Part shown: positions 50,606-58,364 of the stretch, piece after piece
Numbering within the stretch: the first letter of the stretch is position 1
Layout of the letters: every line of letters begins with the position of its first letter
From: Methanoculleus sp. UBA374
GTDB lineage: Archaea; Halobacteriota; Methanomicrobia; Methanomicrobiales; Methanoculleaceae
Assembly: GCA_002508705.1 (NCBI GenBank)
Contig: DAYL01000029.1
Span: 196,885 to 260,884, forward strand
DNA: 64,000 bases
Direction of reading: 5' to 3'
The notes under the pieces: generated by a model
Databases searched by the model: none
What the model saw: only the letters and a program-made list of their open reading frames with translations
What the model was told of the DNA's origin: nothing
Position numbers and translations under genes: made by a program

Positions 50606-51016
50606 CTATCGTGGCTCCGAAGAGGCATCGCCTTCCCTGTCGCCGGGTATTCCGCCATCTGCTCTCTCTTCTGGAATCCCTAACGCTTCGATGAGTTCCT
50701 CCTCGGAGACCCCGAGTTTTGCTGCCGCAACAGCAAAGGTGGTCTGTCCCTCGCCCGGTTCACCAAGCGCTGTCTGGAGTTCCTCTTCGGTGACTCCGAG
50801 TGCGGCAGCAGCGGATGTCAGGTTCATCTGAGGCTGCCCGCGCTGTTCTGGAAACGTTCCGTTCGGCTGGAACGAGGTGTTCATCTGCGGTGCTCCCGTA
50901 CCTTCCGGTTGGACTCCTGGAGGTTGCGCTCCGTCGTCCGTACTCGTACACCCGCATACGGTTACAAGAGCGACGAGAGCGGCGATTGCAAATATACCTG
51001 CCATCGGTAGTTTCAT
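50606..51016 (-). CDS. Small lipoprotein with two helical repeats
   Basis: I do not recognise the family. The 136-residue protein has a signal peptide with a lipobox-like TVCGC (C21 or C23), a P/Q/N/G-rich stretch, then two helical repeats: SAAAALGVTEEELQTALG (about 68-85) and AVAAAKLGVSEEELIEALG (about 95-113). It should be anchored outside the cell. Its ATG overlaps the stop of the preceding small gene (ATGA). Part of its linker, QPEGTGAPQMNTSFQPNGTF, resembles a segment of that neighbour. It belongs to the export-type operon from 54475 downward. Confidence 0.75.
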   Translation of the reverse strand: MKLPMAGIFAIAALVALVTVCGCTSTDDGAQPPGVQPEGTGAPQMNTSFQPNGTFPEQRGQPQMNLTSAAAALGVTEEELQTALGEPGEGQTTFAVAAAKLGVSEEELIEALGIPEERADGGIPGDREGDASSEPR

Positions 51017-51285
51017 CGTCCCTCCCCCTCACCGCTCCCTGCGCCCTCTTCCCGGATGGCCGGGGGGTCACAGCCGATGCCCGGTCCGGCCTGAGGTTCC
51101 TGCTCTGCAGGGAATGTCCCGTCCGGTCGACACGCATCATTCGTCTGCGGTGTTTCCGTCCCTTCCGGTGGCAGCCCTGCAGGCTGCCGTTCTTCGCTCG
51201 CGTTCTTAAACCCGCACGCGGCTGCAAGGGCGTGAACGGTGCGAGTGATGATTTCGAAAATGTTTGTCGGTTCTTTCGTAGTCAT
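51013..51285 (-). CDS. Small protein related to the downstream lipoprotein
   Basis: The 90-residue protein begins MTTKEPTNIFEIITRTVHAL with a good ribosome site (GGAG, 8 bases before the ATG). Its second half contains LPPEGTETPQTNDACRPDGT followed by FPAEQEPQ, which lines up with the lipoprotein stretch VQPEGTGAPQMNTSFQPNGT. Thus part of the two genes arose by duplication. It has no lipobox, but the segment VHALAAACGF is hydrophobic. It sits 43 bases after the permease and overlaps the lipoprotein by 4 bases. No function can be given. Confidence 0.65.
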   Translation of the reverse strand: MTTKEPTNIFEIITRTVHALAAACGFKNASEERQPAGLPPEGTETPQTNDACRPDGTFPAEQEPQAGPGIGCDPPAIREEGAGSGEGEGR

Positions 51286-51328
51286 ACTCTGATCTCCATT
51301 TACAATGATTTTTTCTCTGGTCCTTACG

Positions 51329-52546
51329 CTATTCGGCCCGCAACGCCTCGATCGGGTCGAGATTCGATGCCCGCCACGCAGGGTAGACGCCTGTCGCGAT
51401 GCATATCGCGGCGCCGATGGCCATGGCCATCGGGACGTAGACGATACTCCCCGGTGCGAAGAAGTAGTCGGCGGTGCCGACCATGCCGAGCACGACGATG
51501 TAGCCGATGATGATGCTTGCAACGGCACCGATGACCGCCCCGACGAGCCCGAGGATTCCCGCCTCGTAAACGAACATCCGCAGGATTTCGGCTCGCTGCG
51601 TCCCGATGGAGCGGAGAATTCCGATCTCACGCACCCGTTCGTTCACCGACATCATCATCACGTTGAAGATCGAGACCGCGGCAACGAGGAGCGAGATCCC
51701 CGCAATCGCCATCACGAATGTCGTCATCGTGGAGACCGTCGAGGTGATGCTCTCCATCATGCGGCTGCTGTCCTGGACGGTGACGGTATCCTCTTTCCTG
51801 TTGAGCTCGTCTTCGATCGCCGTCTTGACCGTGTCGATATTGGTCAGATCGTTCACGACGACATTGATCTGATCGTACTCGCCCTCGCCGCCGTACATCC
51901 CGACGAAGAGTTTATCGCTGCCGATGATTGCCATGTCCGTGTTGAGGTCCATGGACATTCCACGCTCCTCGAGGATACCGACGACCCGGACGGTTGTTGT
52001 GGCCCCTTCGTCGGGGTCGCCGATGTCGATCTTGCTCCCTACCTTGAGGTCGAGCCGTTCGGCGAGCGTCGGCCCGACCACCACCGAGGTCGTGCTCTTG
52101 GGGTACTCTCCCGTCTCGACGGTGAGAATCTCACGCATGACCTCCGGGTCGAGGCCGTAGATCGTCGCCCGCCCGGTATCCGACCCGACCTCGATCTCGT
52201 CGGACTCGGATCTGATGGTGTACGCGGTACCGTACTTCGCGACGATGCGCTGGATATCCCGGAACTCGTCCTCGGTGATCGCGTCTTCGTCGTCGGAATT
52301 TCCACCGCCGGGTCCTCCCATCATACCGCCTCCACCTCCGCCTCCGCGGTATGCGGTAACGGTGAGTTTGTTTGCCATATCGGAGAGTTCTTCCGTGACC
52401 GAGAGCGTCATGTTTGCCCCCATCATCCCGATCGAGGCGATGGCGACGACACCGATCACGATGCCGAGGGCGGCGAGGACCGATCGGAGGAAATGAAGCC
52501 GGACGCTTCTTGCCGAGAGCGCAAAGATGATATCCTTTCTGATCAT
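51329..52546 (-). CDS. ABC transporter permease, MacB/FtsX type
   Basis: The 405-residue protein has one N-terminal membrane helix (about 17-42), a large outside domain (about 45-270) and three C-terminal helices, the layout of MacB/LolC-type FtsX permeases. An odd glycine- and methionine-rich loop (GGGGGGGMMGGPGGGN, about 68-83) interrupts the outer domain. The conserved VSIFNVMMMSVNERVREIGI and ILRSIGTQRAEI link to the ATPase. Such permeases move lipoproteins or peptides outward or transmit force. It overlaps the ATPase gene by 4 bases, so both form a unit. Confidence 0.93.
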   Translation of the reverse strand: MIRKDIIFALSARSVRLHFLRSVLAALGIVIGVVAIASIGMMGANMTLSVTEELSDMANKLTVTAYRGGGGGGGMMGGPGGGNSDDEDAITEDEFRDIQRIVAKYGTAYTIRSESDEIEVGSDTGRATIYGLDPEVMREILTVETGEYPKSTTSVVVGPTLAERLDLKVGSKIDIGDPDEGATTTVRVVGILEERGMSMDLNTDMAIIGSDKLFVGMYGGEGEYDQINVVVNDLTNIDTVKTAIEDELNRKEDTVTVQDSSRMMESITSTVSTMTTFVMAIAGISLLVAAVSIFNVMMMSVNERVREIGILRSIGTQRAEILRMFVYEAGILGLVGAVIGAVASIIIGYIVVLGMVGTADYFFAPGSIVYVPMAMAIGAAICIATGVYPAWRASNLDPIEALRAE

Positions 52547-53214
52547 GCCACTCTCCCGTCCCGTATCGTGATCGTCCGGTCCGCGTATGTGGCGGTCTCC
52601 GGGTTATGGGTCACCATGACGAGCGTCCGGCCCCGGTTATGGAGGTCTGCAAGGATCTCCATGATCTGGAGGCTCGTCTGCGAGTCCAGGTTTCCGGTCG
52701 GTTCGTCGCAGAGGAGGATCGCCGGGTCGTTGACGAGCGCTCTTGCGATGGCGATCCGCTGCTGCTGGCCCCCCGACAGTTCGCTGGGCTTATGGGTCGA
52801 GAGGGATTCGTCGATCCCTACGAGGGAGAGGAGATCTCTCACCCGTCCGGTATCGTCGTTTTTGCGGTGTTTCATGATGTAGGGGTACTCGACGTTCTCG
52901 TAGGCGGAGAGAAGGGGAATGAGGTTGAACTTCTGGAAGATGTAGCCGATGGAAGAGAGCCGGAGGCTGGTCAATTCCCGGTCGTCCATCTCCCGTGTGT
53001 TCTTTCCGGAGAGGAGGAGGTTGCCCGACGTTGGACGGTCCAGGCACCCGATCTGGTTGAGAAGGGTCGATTTGCCCGACCCCGACGGCCCCATGATGGC
53101 CACGAACTCCCCCTCGTCGATGGTGAGGGATATCCCCTTCAGTGCCGTGACGTCGCCTGCCGGGAGAGGGTAGATCTTCGTGACGTTATCGAGTTCGATA
53201 ACCGGACTGCTCAT
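52543..53214 (-). CDS. ABC transporter ATPase, MacB/LolD type
   Basis: The 223-residue protein has Walker A GPSGSGKST (42-50), the Q-loop FQKFN, the signature LSGGQQQR (146-153), Walker B ILLCDEPTGNLD (166-177) and a switch histidine in MVTHNPETA. The GNLDS after Walker B and the short length are typical of the LolD/MacB class that pairs with FtsX-type permeases. It overlaps the permease gene by 4 bases and follows the CARDB protein gene by 19. Confidence 0.95.
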   Translation of the reverse strand: MSSPVIELDNVTKIYPLPAGDVTALKGISLTIDEGEFVAIMGPSGSGKSTLLNQIGCLDRPTSGNLLLSGKNTREMDDRELTSLRLSSIGYIFQKFNLIPLLSAYENVEYPYIMKHRKNDDTGRVRDLLSLVGIDESLSTHKPSELSGGQQQRIAIARALVNDPAILLCDEPTGNLDSQTSLQIMEILADLHNRGRTLVMVTHNPETATYADRTITIRDGRVA

Positions 53215-53233
53215 GGATCTTCATCCCCGGATG

Positions 53234-54475
53234 TTACTTCCGGACCCGCGTAAGGATCTTTCCGAGGTAACCCTTCCGCCATGCGACGGCGACAGCCACG
53301 CACCCGATGAGCGCGAGGAGGATCTCGACGACCGGGATCTGCGCAAATCCGCCGCCGAACGATCCGAACATGCCCATCCCTCCTCTTCCGTTGCCCGTGC
53401 CGCCGCCGGGTCCGGCCGGGATCTCACCGCCCGCGCCCGTCTGCGATGCCCGTCCTGCGGAGGAGACGGTCACGGTCTCGGTGAAGATGTTGCCGTCTTC
53501 ATCCCGGTACTGAACGACGAGCGGGATGGAGGATGCGTCCTGTGCATTGCACGTGACTTCGAAACTTGAGAAATCGTCCGGCTCCAGGCCGCCGACCACA
53601 TAGACCGGGTAGGGATCGGTCGGGATCGCCGGGTCCTCGACGGTGACCTTGACTGAATATGCGTCTTTCAGTCCGGCGTTGGTCACGTCTCCGGTCAACG
53701 TGACCGTGCCGCCGCTTTGGACGACCTCAATGTTGTTGACCACGATATCCGGTTCGACCGTTCTCTGGCCTATTTCTACGGGTATGGTCAGGGTGGCGTG
53801 ATGCTCGTTGATCCCGTTCCGGTAGGAGACGTCGAAGGTGAGTTCGGTAGACTGCGACGCTGTAATCTCGAACGAAGCGTTCTTTTCCTCATCCGGCGCC
53901 AGAGCCCCGAGGAAGACGGCTGTCTTGGGGGTCCTGACGCCTTCGCCGGTCGCAGTGACGGTTACGCCGTTCACGCTGCCTTCGCGGGGGTTTCCGACGG
54001 ACAGGACCACGGTGTCTTTGCTGTTTGCCGGATAGGTCTCCGGAGCGTCGATGACGGAGACCCGGAGATCTGTGCTCTCGACCGTCACCGGAATAGAGTA
54101 GCGGACGCTCCCGCTGTTCTGGAGGTCCAGATAGAAGACCGGGTAGTAGATGCCGTCCGCAGTATCGGCTCTCACGGTGAACGTGAACGACATGGTGTTC
54201 CCGGGACCGATGACGCCCACTGCATCGTAGGTCTTGTCGTTGACGACCGAGATCCCATAGGGTAGCAGTTCAGCCCTGTTGACGGCAACGCCTGTCTCTC
54301 CTGTGTTTTTGACTTCAACCGTCACCGTGCCCGTATCCCCGTGCATGAGCGTGTCGGGACTGACGTTTACCCCGGTGACTGCGATCTGTGCTTCCGCCGA
54401 CGTTGTCTCGGCCGCCGCAGCGGCGCCCACGAGTGCCGACAGAAGGAGGAGGAGAATGCATAGGTTTCGCCTCAT
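53234..54475 (-). CDS. Secreted S-layer-related protein with CARDB-like repeats and C-terminal anchor
   Basis: The 413-residue protein has a signal peptide (about 1-22), then several immunoglobulin-like adhesion or CARDB-type units (GTVTVEVKNTGETGVAVNRA, VVLSVGNPREGSVNGVTVTA, VTLTGDVTNAGLKDAYSVKV). A glycine-rich hinge (about 350-378) and a single membrane helix (about 382-400) with a basic tail follow. It resembles the COG1361 group found next to ABC transporters in methanogens. It is the first gene of the operon that leads into the ATPase and permease, and so may be the outer part of that transporter. Confidence 0.88.
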   Translation of the reverse strand: MRRNLCILLLLLSALVGAAAAAETTSAEAQIAVTGVNVSPDTLMHGDTGTVTVEVKNTGETGVAVNRAELLPYGISVVNDKTYDAVGVIGPGNTMSFTFTVRADTADGIYYPVFYLDLQNSGSVRYSIPVTVESTDLRVSVIDAPETYPANSKDTVVLSVGNPREGSVNGVTVTATGEGVRTPKTAVFLGALAPDEEKNASFEITASQSTELTFDVSYRNGINEHHATLTIPVEIGQRTVEPDIVVNNIEVVQSGGTVTLTGDVTNAGLKDAYSVKVTVEDPAIPTDPYPVYVVGGLEPDDFSSFEVTCNAQDASSIPLVVQYRDEDGNIFTETVTVSSAGRASQTGAGGEIPAGPGGGTGNGRGGMGMFGSFGGGFAQIPVVEILLALIGCVAVAVAWRKGYLGKILTRVRK

Positions 54476-54625
54476 TATCTCTGTCTCCGGCGCGTTGTGG
54501 TATCTGCATGAATCTCACGGCATAGATGCTGTTCCGGCATTGTTCCGGTGGTTTTCATGTTTTCACTCTCTTGGTTAACTGCTTCGTTGTCGTGCCCGGG
54601 TATCTGCGGGGCTTTCGACAATGTA

Positions 54626-54640
54626 ATGTATATTTTACAT
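54626..54640. promoter_or_regulatory. Inverted repeat in the promoter region of the CARDB/ABC operon
   Basis: ATGTA-TATTT-TACAT is a perfect 5-bp inverted repeat in an AT-rich stretch (54618-54665) that also has a plus-strand TATA-like TTATTTATTGG. It lies about 150 bases before the minus-strand CARDB gene. It may be an operator for it, or a promoter for a short plus-strand transcript. Confidence 0.35.
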
Positions 54641-54754
54641 ATTGTTATTTATTGGTTACTAATTGGAGAAAATCGAGACATAATGGATCGTAAACTCGAC
54701 ATTCTCGCAAAAACGTTCGGGTTTCATCTCTCTTGGGATGCAAGAACTGTTGGA

Positions 54755-54843
54755 GGTGATCCCGCACGGGAGGTGGCGGAGCGTGAAATGCGCTGTACCC
54801 CAGGATGCGGCACAGCGGTGATCCCGTGCGGGGCGGCGGAGTT
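54755..54843 (+). repeat. Two imperfect direct repeats upstream of element copy B
   Basis: GGTGATCCCGCACGGGAGG (from 54755) and GGTGATCCCGTGCGGGGCG (from 54817) are imperfect direct copies 62 bases apart. Each contains a small hairpin (TCCCGCACGGGA or TCCCGTGCGGGG). The start GGTGATCCCG also occurs at the left end of copy A. Confidence 0.55.
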
Positions 54844-54930
54844 ATACCGTCACGTTCGGTATAGTGTACATTTTGTTATTAAAACGTTACTGTCTCCCGG
54901 GTTTTTCCATGGGTCGGAGTCTGTCTCGAC

Positions 54931-55212
54931 GAGGTCGTCCCAAAACACCTCAGCCGGGAGGGGGAAACCCAATCGCACCTAGCGGTGCTCATGCACCCGC
55001 CGTTCCGCCGGGCGCACCTCCCGATCCCTCACTCGAAGACCTCCGGTCTTCTCAAACTCCTGCCGTACCGGCAGTCGTTCCCCGCGTGGCGATACCCGGA
55101 GGGAAGCCGTGTCAGCAATTTGACACCAAAAATTGCTCAATTCCTCCCGAGGATGTGTCAAAATACTCTGAACGATATGAATCTTCAGCGCTAGATACTT
55201 TTGGGGTGACTT
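54931..55212. mobile_element. Hairpin-rich repeated element, copy B (MITE-like)
   Basis: This 282-base relative of 44446-44682 shares blocks such as CCTCAGCCGGGAGGGG, GATCCCTCACTCGAA and CGTTCCCCGCGTGGCGATAC. CGAC flanks it on both sides (54927-54930 and 55213-55216). The left AGGTCGTCCCAAAA and the complement of the right end AAGTCACCCCAAAA form terminal inverted repeats. The first hairpin is GAAGACC-TCC-GGTCTTC (55035-55051), in which three base pairs differ from copy A with pairing kept. The second is CTGCCG-TAC-CGGCAG (55060-55074). An extra block of about 45 bases (GCACC-TAGC-GGTGC hairpin) is present only here. No transposase is encoded. Confidence 0.75.
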
Positions 55213-55272
55213 CGACACTTCCCGGTGAGACATGAGCAGACGCCGGGAATCTGGAGGGATCGTTTCGACGGA

Positions 55273-55482
55273 TCAGGTTCTCCCTGCCGCATCGCTGTAG
55301 ATGAAGATATCCTCGATGGCGACGCCGAAGAACCGGGCGATCTTGAAGGCGAGCTCGAGCGACGGATCGTACTTCCCTTTCTCGATGGCGAGGATGGTCT
55401 GTCGGGTGACGCCGAGTTCGTTTGCGAGCCCTTCCTGGGTGAGGTCGTGCATCGCCCGGTAGACCTTAATCCTGTTCTTCAT
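55273..55482 (-). CDS. XRE-family helix-turn-helix regulator
   Basis: The 69-residue protein is almost only a helix-turn-helix domain: RIKVYRAMHDLTQEGLANEL then GVTRQTILAIEKGKYDPSLE, with the recognition helix in the second part. It matches the small YozG-like regulators. The ATG at 55482 overlaps the end of the DUF2178 gene by about 17 bases; a longer frame upstream lies within that gene. Pairs of this kind are widespread in archaea and bacteria. It probably represses its own operon through the palindrome at 55940. Confidence 0.93.
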   Translation of the reverse strand: MKNRIKVYRAMHDLTQEGLANELGVTRQTILAIEKGKYDPSLELAFKIARFFGVAIEDIFIYSDAAGRT

Positions 55483-55942
55483 CGGTATCCCAGTCTCCGT
55501 ACTTGCGCGCGTAGTATTCCCTGAATCCGACATACAGGAAGATCATCAGGCAGAGCAGCGCCATCTGGAGGGTAGCAAAATTGCCGATGACCGGGAACTC
55601 GAACATGTCGGGAGGGGCCGTGCCGGGAGAGCCCGGCGGGTGGGGAGGACGCAGTCCGAGCGGCCTCGAAAACGCAACGACCGCGCTTCCGAGGTTGACC
55701 GCAAAGAAGATCACCCAGAAGATTTCCAGGGTCCGGAGCGCTGCTTTCTCTGTGATCAGCGCCGTCCGTTCGTCCTCGATCCTCTCTTCGACCGTCCTCC
55801 GCGCTCCGTAGATCAGGAGGACGCCGAGGACGAACGCAACCTGGATCAGGAGCGGCTGCTCACTCTCCACCGAGAGCCAGAAGATGGCAACCTCGGCGAG
55901 CGCAACGATGCCGGTCAGAAGGTAGAACGAGTTTTGTTTCAT
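55466..55942 (-). CDS. DUF2178-family membrane protein
   Basis: The 158-residue protein has about four membrane helices (for example FYLLTGIVALAEVAIFWLSV, LIQVAFVLGVLLIYGA, EIFWVIFFAVNLGSAVVAF and MALLCLMIFLYVGFREYY) and the cytoplasmic charged loop TVEERIEDERTALITEKAAL shared by the family. The function is unknown; it is usually encoded with the XRE regulator that follows. The gene starts in a palindrome that may be the operator. A TATA-like CTTAATAACG on the minus strand near 55969-55978 gives an almost leaderless transcript. Confidence 0.88.
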   Translation of the reverse strand: MKQNSFYLLTGIVALAEVAIFWLSVESEQPLLIQVAFVLGVLLIYGARRTVEERIEDERTALITEKAALRTLEIFWVIFFAVNLGSAVVAFSRPLGLRPPHPPGSPGTAPPDMFEFPVIGNFATLQMALLCLMIFLYVGFREYYARKYGDWDTDEEQD

Positions 55943-55960
55943 AGACAGCCGTTGTCTATG
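55940..55960. promoter_or_regulatory. Operator-like palindrome over the DUF2178 start codon
   Basis: CATAGACA-N5-TGTCTATG is a perfect 8-bp inverted repeat that covers the ATG of the DUF2178 gene and the predicted transcript start. It is suited to binding of the dimeric XRE protein encoded in the same operon. Confidence 0.6.
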
Positions 55961-56089
55961 ATCTTGTGCATTTCGTTATTAAGGTTTAACTTTCCATCCC
56001 CGATCTCTCGACCATGGACTTCTCGCTCCCCCCTCTTCATCCTACAGGTTAAATGGGCGCACTCCCTTATCCTATAACCAGGAAACTCC

Positions 56090-56947
56090 ATGATTACCTC
56101 GTCTGTACGTCCCGGTTCGATTCTCGAAGAGACCCTTGAAGAGATCCAGACAATCCTTGGGAGCGATTTTGACTCCATCACCGTGGAGAGGGTCGTGATC
56201 GGGATCTTCTTTACCGGCGTGAAACTCAGCGACGGCTCCGGTGGCCTCTGCTTTACCCCGATAAAAGAGATCCCGGAAGCGGTCTGCTGCCCCAGCTCAG
56301 CCCGTGCCATGCCGTATCCGGGCCGGTTCACGGGGCGAAGCGCCGGGGAGTTTCTCCGCGACCTCCCCCGTGCGCCGCCGCTCAAAAAAGCGGTCGGTAT
56401 TGCAATCTTGAACGCACTTTCCGAATCCTGCTGGAAGCGCCGGCCCGAAAGAGGGTATATCCGGGAGAGCGGGCGGGACGTGCTCGATACCGTGCCGCTG
56501 CCTGAAGACGGGTATGTCGTGGTGGTGGGGGCGCTCGTGCCGATCATCCGGCGGCTCAAAGCGCGAGGAAAGCCTTTTGGGATCCTCGAACTCGACCTGC
56601 GCACATTGAAGCCCGACGAACTGCCCTATGCCGTCCCTCAGGATAAAGCGGATGCGGAGACCCGCAGGGCCGACATGCTCGTCATCACCGGCACCACCCT
56701 CATCAACAACACGCTCGAGCCCCTGCTTTCCCTCGCCCGGCCCGGTGCTTCCATCGTCGTCGTCGGGCCGACCGCCAGCATGCTCCCGGATGCATTCTTC
56801 CGGCGCGGCGTGACGATACTCGGGGGGGATAGCGTCACCAGCCCCAACGACCTGCTCGATATGATCGCAGAGGGCGGTTCCGGGTATCATTTCTTCGGTA
56901 AGTCCGCGGAGAAGACGATCGTCCGCCGTTGTCCCGTGATCCGTTAG
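56090..56947 (+). CDS. DUF364/DUF4213-family protein (putative heavy-metal chelation)
   Basis: The 285-residue protein has an N-terminal part with VERVVIGIFFTGVKLSDGSG and a C-terminal Rossmann-like part with GYVVVVGALVPIIRRLKARG, ADMLVITGTTLINNTLEPLL and ARPGASIVVVGPTASMLPDA, as in the DUF364 family. Members often lie beside metal or metal-cofactor transporters; the chemistry is unproven. It lies upstream of and on the same strand as the FecCD-like transporter. A TATA-like TTATCCTATAACC is at about 56067-56079. The family call is good, the role is inferred. Confidence 0.85.
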   Translation: MITSSVRPGSILEETLEEIQTILGSDFDSITVERVVIGIFFTGVKLSDGSGGLCFTPIKEIPEAVCCPSSARAMPYPGRFTGRSAGEFLRDLPRAPPLKKAVGIAILNALSESCWKRRPERGYIRESGRDVLDTVPLPEDGYVVVVGALVPIIRRLKARGKPFGILELDLRTLKPDELPYAVPQDKADAETRRADMLVITGTTLINNTLEPLLSLARPGASIVVVGPTASMLPDAFFRRGVTILGGDSVTSPNDLLDMIAEGGSGYHFFGKSAEKTIVRRCPVIR

Positions 56948-57109
56948 CAGGGGGGTCCGGCCATCCGATCGCGACTCGATCCGCCGCCTTCCGTCGAGGG
57001 GCAGTGAAAAAATGGCTCGCAGTTCTGTGCCGCATTCCCGAAGTCCCGTTCCGGAAAGGTGAAAAGCGGCGGCCGAACTTTTATCCGGCCACGTCTTTTG
57101 TTAGCGTTA

Positions 57110-57151
57110 GTTAATTAACATTGTGGGTATTATTTAAGATAATTAATTAAC
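57110..57151 (+). promoter_or_regulatory. Paired operator-like sites around the importer promoter
   Basis: GTTAATTAAC (57110-57119), a perfect palindrome, and ATTAATTAAC (57142-57151) are 32 bases apart, about three helix turns. The TATA box TATTATTTAAGAT (57128-57140) lies between them, so a metal-responsive repressor bound to both could block TBP/TFB. The sequence argues for control; the factor is unknown. Confidence 0.55.
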
Positions 57152-57176
57152 TTTGAAAAAGAACCAGTACCTATCC

Positions 57177-58364
57177 ATGGTTGATGCAGTACCGACGAGA
57201 TCGCCTCTTACAGGACCAGACGGCGCTACATCGGCGGATCAGTTGCACACGGCTGATGCGGTATCAGCCCCGTCCGTGTCGGATCGGGACCTCCCCAACT
57301 ACCTGCTTCGGTTCGTTCTTCTGGTAATTGCCGTCGCTCTCTGCGTCATCCTCTCTTTTGTCGTCGGCAGATTCTCGATCGGCATCTCCGACGTTATTCT
57401 TATTCTCCTCTCGTCGGTCTTTCAATTCGTCATATCGCTGAATATCCCGATTCTCTGCGATATTGTTCAAATTCTCCTCTCGCCGATCGTTCCCGCGACG
57501 GAGGCCTGGGACGATGCGATGTACAGCGTTGTCTTCAATATCCGCCTGCCGAGAATTCTTGCGGCACTTCTCGTCGGGGCCGCCCTGTCGACGGCCGGCG
57601 CCGCATACCAGGGAATGTTCCAGAACCCTCTTGTCTCTCCCGATATTCTCGGGGCATCCGCCGGTGCCAGTTTCGGCGCAGCTCTTGCCATCTACTTTTA
57701 TCTCGGGACCGGGGCGATTACGATCTTCGCATTCGCCGGCGGTCTTGTCGCGGTCGGCGCTGCGTATGCGGTCAGCCGCCTGACGAGGGGAAACACCACC
57801 CTCAGCATGGTCCTTGCCGGTATCCTTGTCGGCAGTCTCTTCACCGCATCTACCTCCTACATCAAACTCATCGCCGACACCAATGATCAACTACCGGCCA
57901 TCACCTACTGGCTGATGGGCAGCCTTGCCGGCGCGACCATGGAGGACGTATATTTTGCGGGCGTGGTAATTCTTCTCGGCCTCGTCCCCCTGTTCCTGCT
58001 CCGCTGGAGGATGAACGTCCTCACCCTCGGCGAAGACGAGGCAAAGAGCATGGGAATCAACACCGACCTGCTCCGGCTGATCGTGATCATCTGCGCAACG
58101 TTCGTTACAGCAGTCGCCGTTTCCATCTCCGGCATCATCGGCTGGGTCGGCCTCGTGATTCCGCACTTCTGCCGGATGCTCCTCGGCTACGACTACCGGA
58201 GGGTCATTCCTGCGGCAATCATTATGGGCGGCGGGTTTCTGCTGCTGGTGGATGATTTCGCCCGGACGATTGCGACCACCGAGGTGCCGCTCGGCATTCT
58301 CACCGCGTTTGTCGGAGCGCCGATCTTTGCCTATCTCTTGATGATGGGAGGGAGACGATTATGA
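57177..58364 (+). CDS. FecCD-type ABC transporter permease (metal-chelate import)
   Basis: The 395-residue membrane protein has about 9-10 helices and the FecCD/BtuC pattern: IRLPRILAALLVGAALSTAG, AGAAYQGMFQNPLVSPDILG, GASFGAALAIYFYLG, and GWVGLVIPHFCRMLLGYDYR, the loop that contacts the ATPase. The family imports iron-siderophores, haem, cobalamin or other metal chelates. A TTG at 57153 would extend it, but it lies before the predicted transcript start, so ATG 57177 is chosen. The long N-terminal tail before the first helix is polar. It overlaps the ATPase gene by 4 bases. Confidence 0.95.
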   Translation: MVDAVPTRSPLTGPDGATSADQLHTADAVSAPSVSDRDLPNYLLRFVLLVIAVALCVILSFVVGRFSIGISDVILILLSSVFQFVISLNIPILCDIVQILLSPIVPATEAWDDAMYSVVFNIRLPRILAALLVGAALSTAGAAYQGMFQNPLVSPDILGASAGASFGAALAIYFYLGTGAITIFAFAGGLVAVGAAYAVSRLTRGNTTLSMVLAGILVGSLFTASTSYIKLIADTNDQLPAITYWLMGSLAGATMEDVYFAGVVILLGLVPLFLLRWRMNVLTLGEDEAKSMGINTDLLRLIVIICATFVTAVAVSISGIIGWVGLVIPHFCRMLLGYDYRRVIPAAIIMGGGFLLLVDDFARTIATTEVPLGILTAFVGAPIFAYLLMMGGRRL

